A program made the translations under genes and the position numbers. A stretch of DNA of 64,000 bases. Origin: CBDDFV01 sp965227335. GTDB lineage: Bacteria; Planctomycetota; Phycisphaerae; Phycisphaerales; SM1A02. Under the pieces are notes generated by a model. That model searched no databases and was not told the DNA's origin. It was given only the letters and a program-made list of their open reading frames with translations. The DNA lies in the NCBI GenBank assembly GCA_965227335.1, contig CBDDFV010000001.1, positions 434,001 to 498,000 of the forward strand, written 5' to 3'. This document shows positions 50,999 to 59,530 of the stretch, piece by piece (position 1 is the first letter of the stretch; the number at the start of each line of letters is the position of its first letter).

Positions 50999-52210
50999 TC
51001 AGGGACGCAACGCCAGTCGGCAGAACATCTCGACCCCCGTCGCGATGGCGTCGTCATTGAAATCGAAATCGGGCTGATGAACGATCGGGGTGTAGTCGGC
51101 CCCCGGGACCGCGATGCCGAGGGCGAAGAAGCAGGCGGGACGCTTCTCGCCGTAGTACGCGAAGTCCTCGCCTCCCATGACGGGGAGTTCCAGGGGTTCG
51201 ACCTTCGCCTCGCCCAGGGCGGACTTCGCGACGTCGTTGAAGATCGCGACCGGCTCCGGATGGTTGTTGGTGACGGGATAGCCGTCGTGGTAGCGCACGT
51301 CGGCGGTCGCGCCGTGCGCCTTTGCGATCAGGTCGACGACCTCGTGCAGACGGCGCTTCGCCATCGCGCGGGTCTCGTCCTTGAGAGTGCGCACGGTGCC
51401 GGCGAGTTCGACTTCCATCGGGATGATGTTGAACGCGGTGCCCGCGTGGAACTGCGTCATCGAGACGACGACGGCGTCGAGCGGGTCGGCGTTGCGGGAG
51501 GCGATCTGCTGGACGCCCTGCACCACCGCGCTCGCGGCAAGAATCGGGTCGACGGTGTGATGCGGATACGCCGCGTGGCCGCCCTGACCCTTGATGGTGA
51601 TGTTGAAGCGGTCCGCCGCCGCGAGCATCGGACCGACCCGCGTCGAGACCTTCCCCAGTTCGAGTTCGGGCCAGCAGTGAAGACCGTACATCTGGTCGAC
51701 GGGCGGACCGATCACCGCCCCGGTCAGACAGCCGTCCTGAACCATCTTCTCGCCGCCCGCTCCGCCTTCCTCCGCCGGCTGGAAGACGAACGTCACCGGC
51801 CGGGGCAGCGGCTCGCCTGATTCCTTCGCGATCTTCGCCAGCACCCGCGCGGCGCCGATCAGCATCGTCGTATGCCCGTCATGCCCGCACGCGTGCATCT
51901 TCCCGGGAATCGTCGATGCGTACGGCTTGCCGGTCGCCTCGACAATCGGCAGGGCGTCCATATCCGCCCGCAGACCGATCGCCTCCGACGCCTTCCCCGG
52001 CAGATGCCCGAGCACGCCCGTCCCGCCCGCGAGGTTCGCGATGAAGTCGACGCCGGCGTCGCCAAGCTCCCGCTGGACAACGCCGCTCGTCCGATGCTCC
52101 TCGTACGCGAGTTCCGGATGGGCATGCAGATCGCGCCGGATGGCGGTGAGATGATCAAGTTCTTCGGCGATGAGATCGCGGAGACGGGCGGTGGTTTCAA
52201 GGACGGTCAT
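50999..52210 (-). CDS. M20 family amidohydrolase/peptidase
   Basis: This 403-residue enzyme starts at ATG 52210. It has the IAL/hippurate-hydrolase-like sequence IRRDLHAHPELAYEEHRTS and ALPIVEATGKPYAS. The metal centre shows HACGHDGHT, the catalytic pair in FQPAEEGGAGGEKMV and MGGEDFAYYGEKRP. The dimerisation domain carries NITIKGQGGHAAYPHHTVDP. It most likely hydrolyses an N-acyl or amide bond of an amino acid; the precise substrate is not shown. The gene is flanked by the repeat arrays at 50664-50990 and 52312-52823. No clear ribosome site precedes the ATG; part of the leader resembles the repeat (GGAGAGTGG on the + strand). Confidence 0.9.
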   Translation of the reverse strand: MTVLETTARLRDLIAEELDHLTAIRRDLHAHPELAYEEHRTSGVVQRELGDAGVDFIANLAGGTGVLGHLPGKASEAIGLRADMDALPIVEATGKPYASTIPGKMHACGHDGHTTMLIGAARVLAKIAKESGEPLPRPVTFVFQPAEEGGAGGEKMVQDGCLTGAVIGPPVDQMYGLHCWPELELGKVSTRVGPMLAAADRFNITIKGQGGHAAYPHHTVDPILAASAVVQGVQQIASRNADPLDAVVVSMTQFHAGTAFNIIPMEVELAGTVRTLKDETRAMAKRRLHEVVDLIAKAHGATADVRYHDGYPVTNNHPEPVAIFNDVAKSALGEAKVEPLELPVMGGEDFAYYGEKRPACFFALGIAVPGADYTPIVHQPDFDFNDDAIATGVEMFCRLALRP

Positions 52211-52311
52211 GGAGAGTGGGCCTGCGGTGAGTGAAGAGGGCGAGGTCGAACAGCAAATGGAAACCGAATTGTAGGGTCTCGGCGGGCGGGGCCGCCGCGG
52301 CGTCGCCGGCT

Positions 52312-52823
52312 TCACTGGTCGACTGTTCCTTGTCGGCGACGGGGGGACCGGGGTGAAAGACAGAGAGCAGGGGACCAGTGGAGCAGTGGGGAGGGCGGCG
52401 AGTGTTGTTGCCTACTTTCCACTTTCCACTTTCTTTGTCTTTCCCCGGCCGACCGGAGCGAGAGACGAGGAAAGTGGAGAGTGGTGAGTGGGAAGAGCGG
52501 GGAGTTGGGGTGTCGACTGTTTCGCTGGTCGATTGGTCTTTGTCGGCGACGGCGCGACCGGAGCGAAAGACAGAGAGCAGGGAACCAGTGGAGCAGTGGG
52601 GAGGGCGGCGAGTGTTCTTGCCTGCTTTCCACTGTCCACTTTCCTTGTCTTTCCCCGGCCGACCGGAGCGAAAGACAGGGAAAGTGGAGAGTGGTGAGTG
52701 GGAAGAGCGGGGAGTTGGGGTGTCTGCTGTTCCACTGTTCCACTGGTCGACTGTTCCTTGTCGGCGACGGCGCGACCGGGGTGAAAGACAGAGAGCAGTG
52801 GACCAGTGGAGCAGTGGGGTTGG
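52312..52823. repeat. Palindromic repeat array B between the M20 and serine dehydratase genes
   Basis: Three copies of module 1 start at about 52316, 52526 and 52744, each with TGGTC plus CTTTGTC/TTCCTTGTC and a GAAAGACAGAGAGCAG half. Two copies of module 2 lie between them, with CACTTTCCTTGTCTTTCC and CGGAGCGAAAGACAGGGAAA. The full unit is about 210-218 bp. Within the units, outer inverted repeats (CCACTGGTC with GACCAGTGG) and inner ones (CTTTGTCTTTC with GAAAGACAG) allow long hairpins. The same modules form array A. No gene is credible inside. Confidence 0.85.
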
Positions 52824-52853
52824 CGTGGGGGGGCGAGGGGGGGCGAAGCGGAG

Positions 52854-54284
52854 TTAACACTCCGGGATGCGAACGCTCAGCTTGACCGCCAGGCCGCCGA
52901 GAGAGGTTTCCTTGTAGCGCTCATTCATCTGCTGCGCTGTATCCCACATGGCGTCGATCACCTGATCGAGGCTGACGCGGGCGCGGGCGGGGTCGCTTTC
53001 GGTGGCGAGGACCGCGGCGGAGATCGCTTTCAGGACGCCCATCGCGTTGCGCTCGATGCAGGGGACCTGGACCAGGCCGCCCACGGGGTCGCATGTCATG
53101 CCGAGATGGTGTTCCATGGCGATCTCCGCGGCCATAAGGGTTTGTCCGGCGCTGCCGCCCATCAGTTCCGCGAGACCCGCGGCGGCCATGGCGCTGGAGA
53201 CGCCGATCTCCGCCTGACATCCGCCCATCGCGGCGCTGATGGTGGCGTTCTGCTTGAAGAGCGCGCCGATCTGGCCGCTGACGAGGAAGAAACGGAGGAT
53301 CTCGTCGTCGGAGAGTTTCTCGGCGGCGAAACAGTTGCGATACATGAGGGCGGCGGGGATCACGCCCGCCGCGCCGTTGGTGGGGGCGGTGACGACTCGT
53401 CCCAGGGCGGCGTTTTCTTCGTTCACGGCGATGGCGAAACAGGAGATGACCCGGAGCTTCGCTTCGAAGTCGAGGTTCGCCGCGCGAACGGTCTGGGTGA
53501 GCGTGGCGTCGGGGTCGTCGCCGAAGTGGGGGACGAGTTCGCGAATGAGCGCCGGGGCGCGGCGTTGGACGTCGAGTCCCCCCGGCAGCACGCCTTCCGT
53601 CTGGCAGCCGCGCACGATCGACTGGCGCATGGCGTCCCAGATCCGCTTCGCCATCGGCATGAGGTCCGCGTCGCTGAACCACGCGGCTTCGTTGGCGCGA
53701 ACGACGTCGGAGACCCGGGCGGCCTGCTCGCGACAGTAGCGTCCGAGGTCCTCGCCGCGCGTGACGGGGTACGGCGGGGCGGGGCGATCGGGGAAGTCGT
53801 TCTTCTCCGGGTCGTCGACCCGCGCGATGAAGCCGCCGCCGAGCGACATGTACTCGCGTGCGAGTTGTTCGCGGTCGTCGGGGCCGAAGGCGAGGCAGCG
53901 GATGACGTTGGCGTGGGCGGGATGTCGTTCGCTGGTCAGGAAGCGGATGTCCCGCGTCGGATCGAACGGCAGGCTGAAGCCGTCGATCTCGAGCACGCCC
54001 CCGTGATGGAGGTCGCGGAGGTACCTGTCGATCGCGCTGACGTCGACGGTTTCCGGATCATGGCCGAGCAGGGCGAGGGCGACGGCGGAGTCAGTCGCGT
54101 GTCCCTTGCCGGTCAGGGCGAGGGAGCCGAGGAGATCGAATCGCAGGCGGCGGACGCCGGGAAGCAGGTCGTGTTTACGCAGCTCGTGGAGAAACCGCTG
54201 CACGATCCGCCAGGGTCCGACGGTGTGCGAGCTGGAGGGCCCGACGCCGATGGAGTACATGTCGAAGACGGAGACGAACGTCAT
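52854..54284 (-). CDS. sdaA: L-serine ammonia-lyase (iron-sulfur type)
   Basis: This 476-residue single-chain L-serine dehydratase converts serine to pyruvate and ammonia with a [4Fe-4S] cluster. It begins TFVSVFDMYSIGVGPSSSHT, the beta-domain signature. The catalytic domain has GAAGVIPAALMYRNCFAAEK, TISAAMGGCQAEIGVSSAMA and LGMTCDPVGGLVQVPCIERN, where the three Cys ligands and serine-binding residues lie. ATG 54284 is chosen over a TTG at 54293. The gene ends against repeat array B. Confidence 0.95.
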   Translation of the reverse strand: MTFVSVFDMYSIGVGPSSSHTVGPWRIVQRFLHELRKHDLLPGVRRLRFDLLGSLALTGKGHATDSAVALALLGHDPETVDVSAIDRYLRDLHHGGVLEIDGFSLPFDPTRDIRFLTSERHPAHANVIRCLAFGPDDREQLAREYMSLGGGFIARVDDPEKNDFPDRPAPPYPVTRGEDLGRYCREQAARVSDVVRANEAAWFSDADLMPMAKRIWDAMRQSIVRGCQTEGVLPGGLDVQRRAPALIRELVPHFGDDPDATLTQTVRAANLDFEAKLRVISCFAIAVNEENAALGRVVTAPTNGAAGVIPAALMYRNCFAAEKLSDDEILRFFLVSGQIGALFKQNATISAAMGGCQAEIGVSSAMAAAGLAELMGGSAGQTLMAAEIAMEHHLGMTCDPVGGLVQVPCIERNAMGVLKAISAAVLATESDPARARVSLDQVIDAMWDTAQQMNERYKETSLGGLAVKLSVRIPEC

Positions 54285-54371
54285 GGCGCGCAAGGATAGC
54301 GGCGACCCGCCGGCCGCCGCTCGTGAAATGCCGGTTTGGTGTGTGAATGCGCCGGGGCGGCGGGTGATTTC

Positions 54372-54875
54372 CTATGCGGCGGGGACGGGCCGGAGGACGG
54401 CGTCCAGGCCGTCGTCATCGACCGCTCGCGCGGAGAAGCCGGGCAGCGGGTAATGCAGGCAGAGCCCTTCGCCGAGACGGTCGCCTTCGGCGAGCACGAA
54501 GTAGGCGGGTTGTTCGAGGACGTTGGCCGCGAACCGGACGGCCCGGCGGAGGTGCTTGAGGGTGGTGGCGATGACAAGCGTGTCGCCGTCGAACCGAAGC
54601 GGAAGCACGCGGAACTGCCACGCCTGTCGGCGGGTGACGACGTCGGCCGTCAGGGGATCGATGTGACACGAGGTGGGATCGACGCGTTCGGCGATACGTC
54701 CGAACTGACGCACCCACGCCTCCTCGATGTCCTCGGGGTGAACGTCGTGGAGTTCCTCGGCAATGACGCCGAAGGGGCGACGCGTGCGTCGCTGCTCCGC
54801 CAGAACGCCTTCGACCTGGGCCTCGGTCAGGACGCCGGCCTCTATCAATGCTTCGCCCATACGGGGATACGTCAC
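54372..54875 (-). CDS. Stand-alone MshEN/GspE-N-like protein
   Basis: This 167-residue protein has the architecture of the N-terminal domain of GspE/PilB-type ATPases. A short motif RMGEALIEAGVLTEAQVEGV pairs with FGVIAEELHDVHPEDIEEAW. The second half is a mixed fold including CHIDPLTADVVTRRQAWQFR, VLPLRFDGDTLVIATT and AAILEQPAYFVLAEGD-like sequence. MshEN domains can bind c-di-GMP. No Walker A or B ATPase part follows, so it is not a secretion ATPase. It may sense c-di-GMP or bind a secretion ATPase's partners. No partner gene is adjacent, though a secretin lies at 27268. Confidence 0.75.
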   Translation of the reverse strand: MTYPRMGEALIEAGVLTEAQVEGVLAEQRRTRRPFGVIAEELHDVHPEDIEEAWVRQFGRIAERVDPTSCHIDPLTADVVTRRQAWQFRVLPLRFDGDTLVIATTLKHLRRAVRFAANVLEQPAYFVLAEGDRLGEGLCLHYPLPGFSARAVDDDGLDAVLRPVPAA

Positions 54876-55154
54876 GCGATGGCTCCTGCAGAAAGGGGGT
54901 CGGGCCGGACGTGAGGGGAACGCCGGCCACCCGTGTCATCGACCCGCACCGATCCCCGCTCATCGCCGCCTGACGGATCGCTCCATCGCCGACAGGCCTG
55001 CGCGGCGTGGCCAGACGGGGGGATCGAGGCAGACTGCGTTGACCTGTGAGACCGATAACCCCAACCGGCCGTCCGGAAATCGGCGCCGGGGCGGACCGCC
55101 GTCGTCCCGATCCGTGCAGACCGATCGCCTTCGATCAACGTGACGTCAATTTCC

Positions 55155-55456
55155 GGGCGATGCTGGTCACCGTTGAGGCAATGGGGTACCTTGAAGGTGA
55201 TATCAGGCCGCGGGCAACGGTCTGATGCGGCCTCATGCCGGGCATGAGGTGGATTCATGCGCAGGAGAGGGAGCCATCGGACAGTCTGAGAAAGACATGC
55301 ACCCGTCACCATGACGGTTGCGTATCGATGTTGACCCTCCCGGTCGCGTCCTGCGACCGGCGCGGCGGTCATTGAACCGCCCCTCTGCGATTGCCCCCCA
55401 AATACGCCGTCTCTCACTTCACGCCTCCCCTGCGTTGGGGGAGGCTTCCTCTTTTT
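55155..55456 (+). ncRNA. Candidate structured RNA ending in a terminator
   Basis: A + strand Rho-independent terminator at 55423-55456 has no protein gene in front of it. The 270 bp before it can form several stems: CCTCATG with CATGAGG around 55230, CCGGTCGC with GCGACCGG around 55339-55359, and GCGGT with ACCGC around 55365-55379. The start is not defined. It does not match the conserved cores of RNase P, tmRNA or SRP RNA that I know. Low-confidence call. Confidence 0.35.
55423..55456 (+). terminator. Rho-independent terminator on the + strand without a gene in front
   Basis: GCCTCCCC pairs with GGGGAGGC around a 7-base loop, then TTCCTCTTTTT. There is no rightward protein gene ending nearby. 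Confidence 0.8.
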
Positions 55457-55628
55457 GGTCCCGCGCGGGCGAGAAGCCCTGCCGCACGCGCGGCGATGAC
55501 CGCCGCGTGGGTGCAGAGCGCCCAAGACGCGGGCTCCGCCCGCGGACCGTCGGCCCCCAATGGCGCCGCAGAGATGCATCACGCTCGCACCGTTCGATGC
55601 GGCCGCGCGGCGTGGGCGCAAGGTGGTC

Positions 55629-55720
55629 GGGCGGTGTCCGGCGGCGGAGCCGCCGGCCTGGGGTGCGCGCGCGGCGTGGGGGCGAGGCAGGCGGGCGGTG
55701 TCCGGCGGCGGAGCCGCCGG
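55629..55720. repeat. Two direct copies of a GC hairpin unit downstream of the M29 gene
   Basis: A 28-bp unit (GGGCGGTGTCCGGCGGCGGA at its start) occurs at 55629-55656 and 55693-55720, 64 bp apart. Each contains the palindrome CCGGCGGCGGAGCCGCCGG. They lie just past the stop of the leftward aminopeptidase gene and may act in termination or mRNA stability. Confidence 0.65.
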
Positions 55721-55768
55721 TTGGGTGTGCGCGCGGCGCGGGTGCGCTGTGTCTGCCGCGCGGGCGGG

Positions 55769-56887
55769 TCAGGCGGTGGGGTTCAGCGGCTTCAGGTCGT
55801 CCGGGAGGAACATGCCGTCCTTGCGGATCACCTCGTCGTCGAAACGGATCTCGCCGCCGCCGTGACTCGCGCGCTGGATCAGGACGAGGTCCCAGTGGAT
55901 CTCGCTGCGGTTGCCGTTGTCCGCATCCTCGTACGCGCGGCCGGGGGTGAAGTGCAGGCTCCCCGCGATCTTCTCATCAAAGAGGATGTCCTTCATCGGC
56001 TCCATGATGTGCGGGTTGAACCCGATCGCGAACTCCCCGACGTACCGCCCGCCCTCGTCCGTGTCGAAGATCGCGTTGAGCGTCGCGTTGTCGCCCACGC
56101 TGCACGCGGCGTCGACGATCTTCCCGTCCTTGAACGCCAGGCGGATGTTCTCGAACGACTGGCCCTGGTAGATCGTGGCGGTGTTGTAGTGGATGACGCC
56201 GTTCACCGAATCACGCACGGGGGCGGTGAAACACTCGCCGTCCGGGATGTTGTGACTGCCGGTGCAGGGGATGACCGGGATGTCCTTGATGGAGAACGTG
56301 AGATCAGTGTCGTTGGGGCCGAGGATGTGGACGCGATCGGCGCCGCGCATACGCTCGGCGAGCGGGGCGACGTTCTGCGCCATCGCGGCGTAGTCGAGCG
56401 TGCAGACGTCGAAGTAGAACTGTTCGAAGGCTTCGGTGGACATGCCGGCGAGCTGGGCCATTGACGGCGTGGGCCAGCGGAGCACGCACCAGCGGGTGCG
56501 GTTGACGCGTTCCTCGAAGTGGACGGGTTTGGCGTAGAGGCGGGCCATCTTCGCGAGCTGGTCGGAATCGACGCCGGCCATTTCGGAGACGTTGTGACTG
56601 CCCCGCAGACCGATGTAGCAGTCCATGCGCTTCATGCGTTCGAGGTCGTACGCCGCCCAGATGGAGAGGTTGTCATCGGCGGCGTTCTCGTTGAGCGCAC
56701 GCATGATGCGGGCGGAGCGTTCGGCCACGTGGGGGTGGCCGCCGGCCTCGCGGGCGGCGCGGACGAGTTCGACGGTCATCTCCGCGGGCGTGTCGAACGC
56801 CTCGATGAGGACGTGCTCTCCGGCCTGGAGCCGGGTGGAGTGGGCGATGAGGACGTCGGCGAGTTTTCGGTAGCGGGGGTCAGTCAT
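55769..56887 (-). CDS. M29 family aminopeptidase (AmpS/aminopeptidase T-like)
   Basis: This 372-residue metallopeptidase removes N-terminal residues from peptides using a two-metal centre. The start DPRYRKLADVLIAHSTRLQA matches the family. YIGLRGSHNVSEMAG, RTRWCVLRWPTPSMAQLAGM and ADRVHILGPNDTDLTFSIK follow. Metal-binding residues are in NIPDGECFTAPVRDSVNGVI, GRYVGEFAIGFNPHI and EIHWDLVLI. It lies 69 bp downstream of a hypothetical gene in the same direction, and GC hairpins follow it. Confidence 0.93.
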   Translation of the reverse strand: MTDPRYRKLADVLIAHSTRLQAGEHVLIEAFDTPAEMTVELVRAAREAGGHPHVAERSARIMRALNENAADDNLSIWAAYDLERMKRMDCYIGLRGSHNVSEMAGVDSDQLAKMARLYAKPVHFEERVNRTRWCVLRWPTPSMAQLAGMSTEAFEQFYFDVCTLDYAAMAQNVAPLAERMRGADRVHILGPNDTDLTFSIKDIPVIPCTGSHNIPDGECFTAPVRDSVNGVIHYNTATIYQGQSFENIRLAFKDGKIVDAACSVGDNATLNAIFDTDEGGRYVGEFAIGFNPHIMEPMKDILFDEKIAGSLHFTPGRAYEDADNGNRSEIHWDLVLIQRASHGGGEIRFDDEVIRKDGMFLPDDLKPLNPTA

Positions 56888-56956
56888 GGGGGGGATGATA
56901 GGGCGCCCGGACGGCGGACAGGATCGGATCCGACGCCGCTGCGGTCCGCCCGCGCC

Positions 56957-57910
56957 CTACGACGCCTCCGCCACGGGCCCGAAATGCGCGGCCAGCAGCG
57001 CCCGCGTCGCGTCGTCGATCCGGTAGCCCTCCCGGAACCAGAGGCGACGCTCCGGCTCGTCCTTCTCCGGGGCGACGTGGAACCAGCCGACGATCGCGCT
57101 GAGGTTGTGTTTCTCGCCGTACCAGAAGCCGTCGGAAGCGCGGCCGTGGGCGATGCGGGAGCCCTCCGGGGGGTGCGCATCCCAGCGTTCGATGTGCGCG
57201 CCGAGGAGGGCGCTCTCGAAGTCGACGATGTCCTTGGGTTGCGAGCTTCCGAAGAGAATCACGTTCGTGGCCCGGGGCATGAACTGCTTGTAGGCCTTCT
57301 TGAGCAGCTTGTGCATGCGGGGGGTGTCGTCGACGAAGCCGTCGGGGAGGCCGATGGTGATCGCCGCGTGCGTGCCTTCGTACGGCGCGACGATGAGACA
57401 GCCGCCCAGCTCCGCGCCGTCCTCGTCCCAGACCGTGATCTCGTCGCCGACCCGCGCGAATCCGATGAACTCCGCCGCTTCCCGGACAAACTGCTGCATC
57501 TGCCGGTCGGACAGCTTCGGGCGCCAGCGGACCCGCACGATGTAAGGGCGCGGCACGCGTTCGAGGATGCGCAGGTGCGACGAGACCGTCAGCGATCGTT
57601 CCACGGGCCGCTGGGTGTCGAGCCGCTTCACGTGGATGTAGACGGGTTCGTGGGGGGCGGCGATCTCGAAGTCGCAGGAGCGTCCGGCGGGGGTGGGGAG
57701 TTCGACGCGGATGGGGGCGCCGTCGGTGGTGGCCCAGCGGGCGACGAGGACTTCGGCCGCGACGTCGAGGAAGCGATCCTCCTCGGCGCTGGCGACGAGG
57801 TCGTCGACGAGGCGGCCGAGTTCGGGATCATCGGTCCAGGTCTGGACGATGTTGAAGAGGTCGGGATGGAGGCGGCCGCGAAACGGCTCGAGGCGGTCGA
57901 TCAGGCCCAT
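56957..57910 (-). CDS. Hypothetical protein with possible nuclease-like motif
   Basis: This 317-residue soluble protein begins MGLIDRLEPFRGRLHPDLFN. A stretch near residues 70-100 reads AGRSCDFEIAAPHEPVYIHV-KRL, in which an Asp, a strand and a Lys are spaced roughly like the D-xK half of PD-(D/E)xK nucleases; the middle Glu is replaced by His. Later parts (GDEITVWDEDGAELGGCLIV, FMPRATNVILFGSSQPKDIV) look like a compact alpha/beta fold. I do not recognise the family, and a nuclease assignment is weak. It follows hflX by 30 bp and is probably in the same transcript. Confidence 0.7.
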   Translation of the reverse strand: MGLIDRLEPFRGRLHPDLFNIVQTWTDDPELGRLVDDLVASAEEDRFLDVAAEVLVARWATTDGAPIRVELPTPAGRSCDFEIAAPHEPVYIHVKRLDTQRPVERSLTVSSHLRILERVPRPYIVRVRWRPKLSDRQMQQFVREAAEFIGFARVGDEITVWDEDGAELGGCLIVAPYEGTHAAITIGLPDGFVDDTPRMHKLLKKAYKQFMPRATNVILFGSSQPKDIVDFESALLGAHIERWDAHPPEGSRIAHGRASDGFWYGEKHNLSAIVGWFHVAPEKDEPERRLWFREGYRIDDATRALLAAHFGPVAEAS

Positions 57911-57940
57911 GCGTCACCGGCCTCGGCGGGATGGGGGGGC

Positions 57941-59401
57941 TCAGTCGTCGCGGTCGTCATCGTCATCGTCGTCATCATCGTCGAACCAGTCGTCCGACGG
58001 AAGGGGGGCGACGCCTTCGGGCGGACCGTCGCCGGCGTGGGAAGCGGCGGTCTGTGCGTAGTACCAGGTGTGCGGCGCGATCCGCTTCGGCGTGCTGAAC
58101 CCGTCGTCATCCGCCCCCACGCCCCAGATTTCCCGGAGCGCCTCGCGTCCGGGCAGGCCGTTCACGCGGATGTCGGAGCCGAGGGCGAGCAGCTGTTCGA
58201 CGTGCCGCCGCCCGATATGGGTGTCGAACGCGACGATCGCGCCGTTGTATTCGCGGGTCTCGACGGGCGTCCGCTTTTCGATGAAGTCCACGGCGCGGCC
58301 GTCGGCGAGGGGGGCTTCGAGCCGGACCGCTTCGATCCCGCCCAGCATCAGCGTGCGCACGACGTCCCCGAGTTCCTCGAGACCTTCCCCGGTCTTCGCG
58401 GAAACGGGGAGGGCTTCGGGCACGCGGTTGAGCCAGACGAAGACTTCATCGCGGTGGGCGAGCGCATCGACCTTGTTGAGGACGAGCATGCGGGGTTGCG
58501 ACGTCGCGCCGATCTCGTCGAGCGTGCGGTTGACGACGTCGAACTGCATCGCGGCGTGGGGATCGGCGACGTCAAGGACGATGACGATCGCCTGGGCGTA
58601 GATCGTCTCCTCGAGCGTGGAACGGAACGAGGCGACGAGGTGGTGGGGGAGATTGCGGATGAAACCGACGGTGTCGGAGAGCATCGCATGGTCGCCGCCG
58701 CCGAGGTCCCACCGTTCGATCCGGGTGCCGAGCGTGGCGAAGAGCTGGTCGTGCGCGAACGCGCCGCCGGACGTGAGGCGGTTGAAGAGCGTCGACTTCC
58801 CGGCGTTGGTGTAGCCGACGAGCCCGACGGTGAAGTGGTCGGTGTTGCGTTGGGCGACCTCCCGCTCCTTGCGGGCGAGCACGCCGTTGAGTTCATCGCG
58901 AAGCTGGCGGAGGCGACGCTGGACGAGGCGACGGTCGATTTCAAGCTGCTTTTCGCCCGGGCCGCGCGTGCCGATCCCGACCGGCGCGCCGCCGGTGATC
59001 TGCCCGAGGTGCGTCCACATGGCGCGGAGTCGGGGGTAGGTGTACTCGAGCTGGGCGATCTCGACCTGGAGCTTGGCCGCGTGGGTCGTGGCGCGGTTGG
59101 CGAAGATGTCGAGGATGAGCTCGCTGCGATCGATGACCTTGCAGCAGGTTTCCTCCTCGACGGACTTGATCTGCGCGGGGCTGAGGTCGTTGTCGAAGAC
59201 GATCACCGTGGCTTCGAGCATCTTGACGAGGTTCGCCAGCTCCTCGACCTTGCCTTTGCCGAGGTACGTGCGGCCGCGGGGCTTGTTGCGCTTCTGCGAG
59301 AGTTCGCCGACGACGATCGCGCCCGCGGTTTCCGCGAGCGCACGGAGTTCACCGAACGGGTCGTCCGTCTGCACCCACTGTCTCGGGAGCTGCACCCTCA
59401 C
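57941..59401 (-). CDS. hflX: HflX-family ribosome-associated GTPase
   Basis: This GTPase of 486 or more residues splits stalled ribosomes. The N-terminal domain (AIVVGELSQKRNKPRGRTYL, GKGKVEELANLVKMLEATVI) and the block APVGIGTRGPGEKQLEIDRR are HflX-specific. The GTPase motifs are G1 VGYTNAGKSTLFNRL, G3 LSDTVGFIRNLPHHL and G4 VLNKVDAL. The C-terminus carries an unusual acidic tail, DDWFDDDDDDDDDDRDD. The first standard start codon is the GTG at 59401. The frame is open upstream to the TAA of the previous gene and encodes conserved-looking VVAERAVLVRVQLP, so translation may start at an ATC at 59446 behind GGGGAG. It lies in a tetR-led operon. Confidence 0.94.
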   Translation of the reverse strand: MRVQLPRQWVQTDDPFGELRALAETAGAIVVGELSQKRNKPRGRTYLGKGKVEELANLVKMLEATVIVFDNDLSPAQIKSVEEETCCKVIDRSELILDIFANRATTHAAKLQVEIAQLEYTYPRLRAMWTHLGQITGGAPVGIGTRGPGEKQLEIDRRLVQRRLRQLRDELNGVLARKEREVAQRNTDHFTVGLVGYTNAGKSTLFNRLTSGGAFAHDQLFATLGTRIERWDLGGGDHAMLSDTVGFIRNLPHHLVASFRSTLEETIYAQAIVIVLDVADPHAAMQFDVVNRTLDEIGATSQPRMLVLNKVDALAHRDEVFVWLNRVPEALPVSAKTGEGLEELGDVVRTLMLGGIEAVRLEAPLADGRAVDFIEKRTPVETREYNGAIVAFDTHIGRRHVEQLLALGSDIRVNGLPGREALREIWGVGADDDGFSTPKRIAPHTWYYAQTAASHAGDGPPEGVAPLPSDDWFDDDDDDDDDDRDD

Positions 59402-59530
59402 GAGGACGGCTCGTTCGGCGACGACCTTGACGTTGTCTCGTTTGATGGCGACGGACTCCCCTGTCCCGGTCCGCCCCGGGGGCGGCCGCGTCTCGAACGA
59501 CGTTGATTCAACCCAACGCCAAAGAGGATC

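Larger units (their letters stand above)
54876..55768. other. Non-coding stretch with candidate structured RNA and hairpins
   Basis: About 890 bp without a convincing protein gene on either strand; the open frames at 54872-55621 (minus) and 55391-56464 (plus) translate into Arg/Gly/Ala-rich low-information sequence. It contains a terminator at 55423, several hairpins before it, and GC-rich repeats at 55629 and 55693. Confidence 0.6.

Noticed and set aside
50664..52823. CRISPR array at the repeats around the M20 gene
   Set aside because: Units are about 210 bp and composed of inverted-repeat modules, not 25-40-bp repeats with unique spacers, and there are no cas genes.
55155..55456. RNase P RNA, tmRNA or SRP RNA in the non-coding stretch
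   Set aside because: I looked for the RNase P GAGGAAAGTCC-type core, the tmRNA alanine-acceptor and tag frame, and the SRP GGAAG/AGCAGCC loop and found none on either strand.
57941..58000. Frameshift explanation for the poly-Asp tail of HflX
   Set aside because: The tail follows a normal HflX C-terminal domain in the same frame and ends in a proper stop. Acidic tails are also found in other proteins here, for example the MCP, so it looks genuine.
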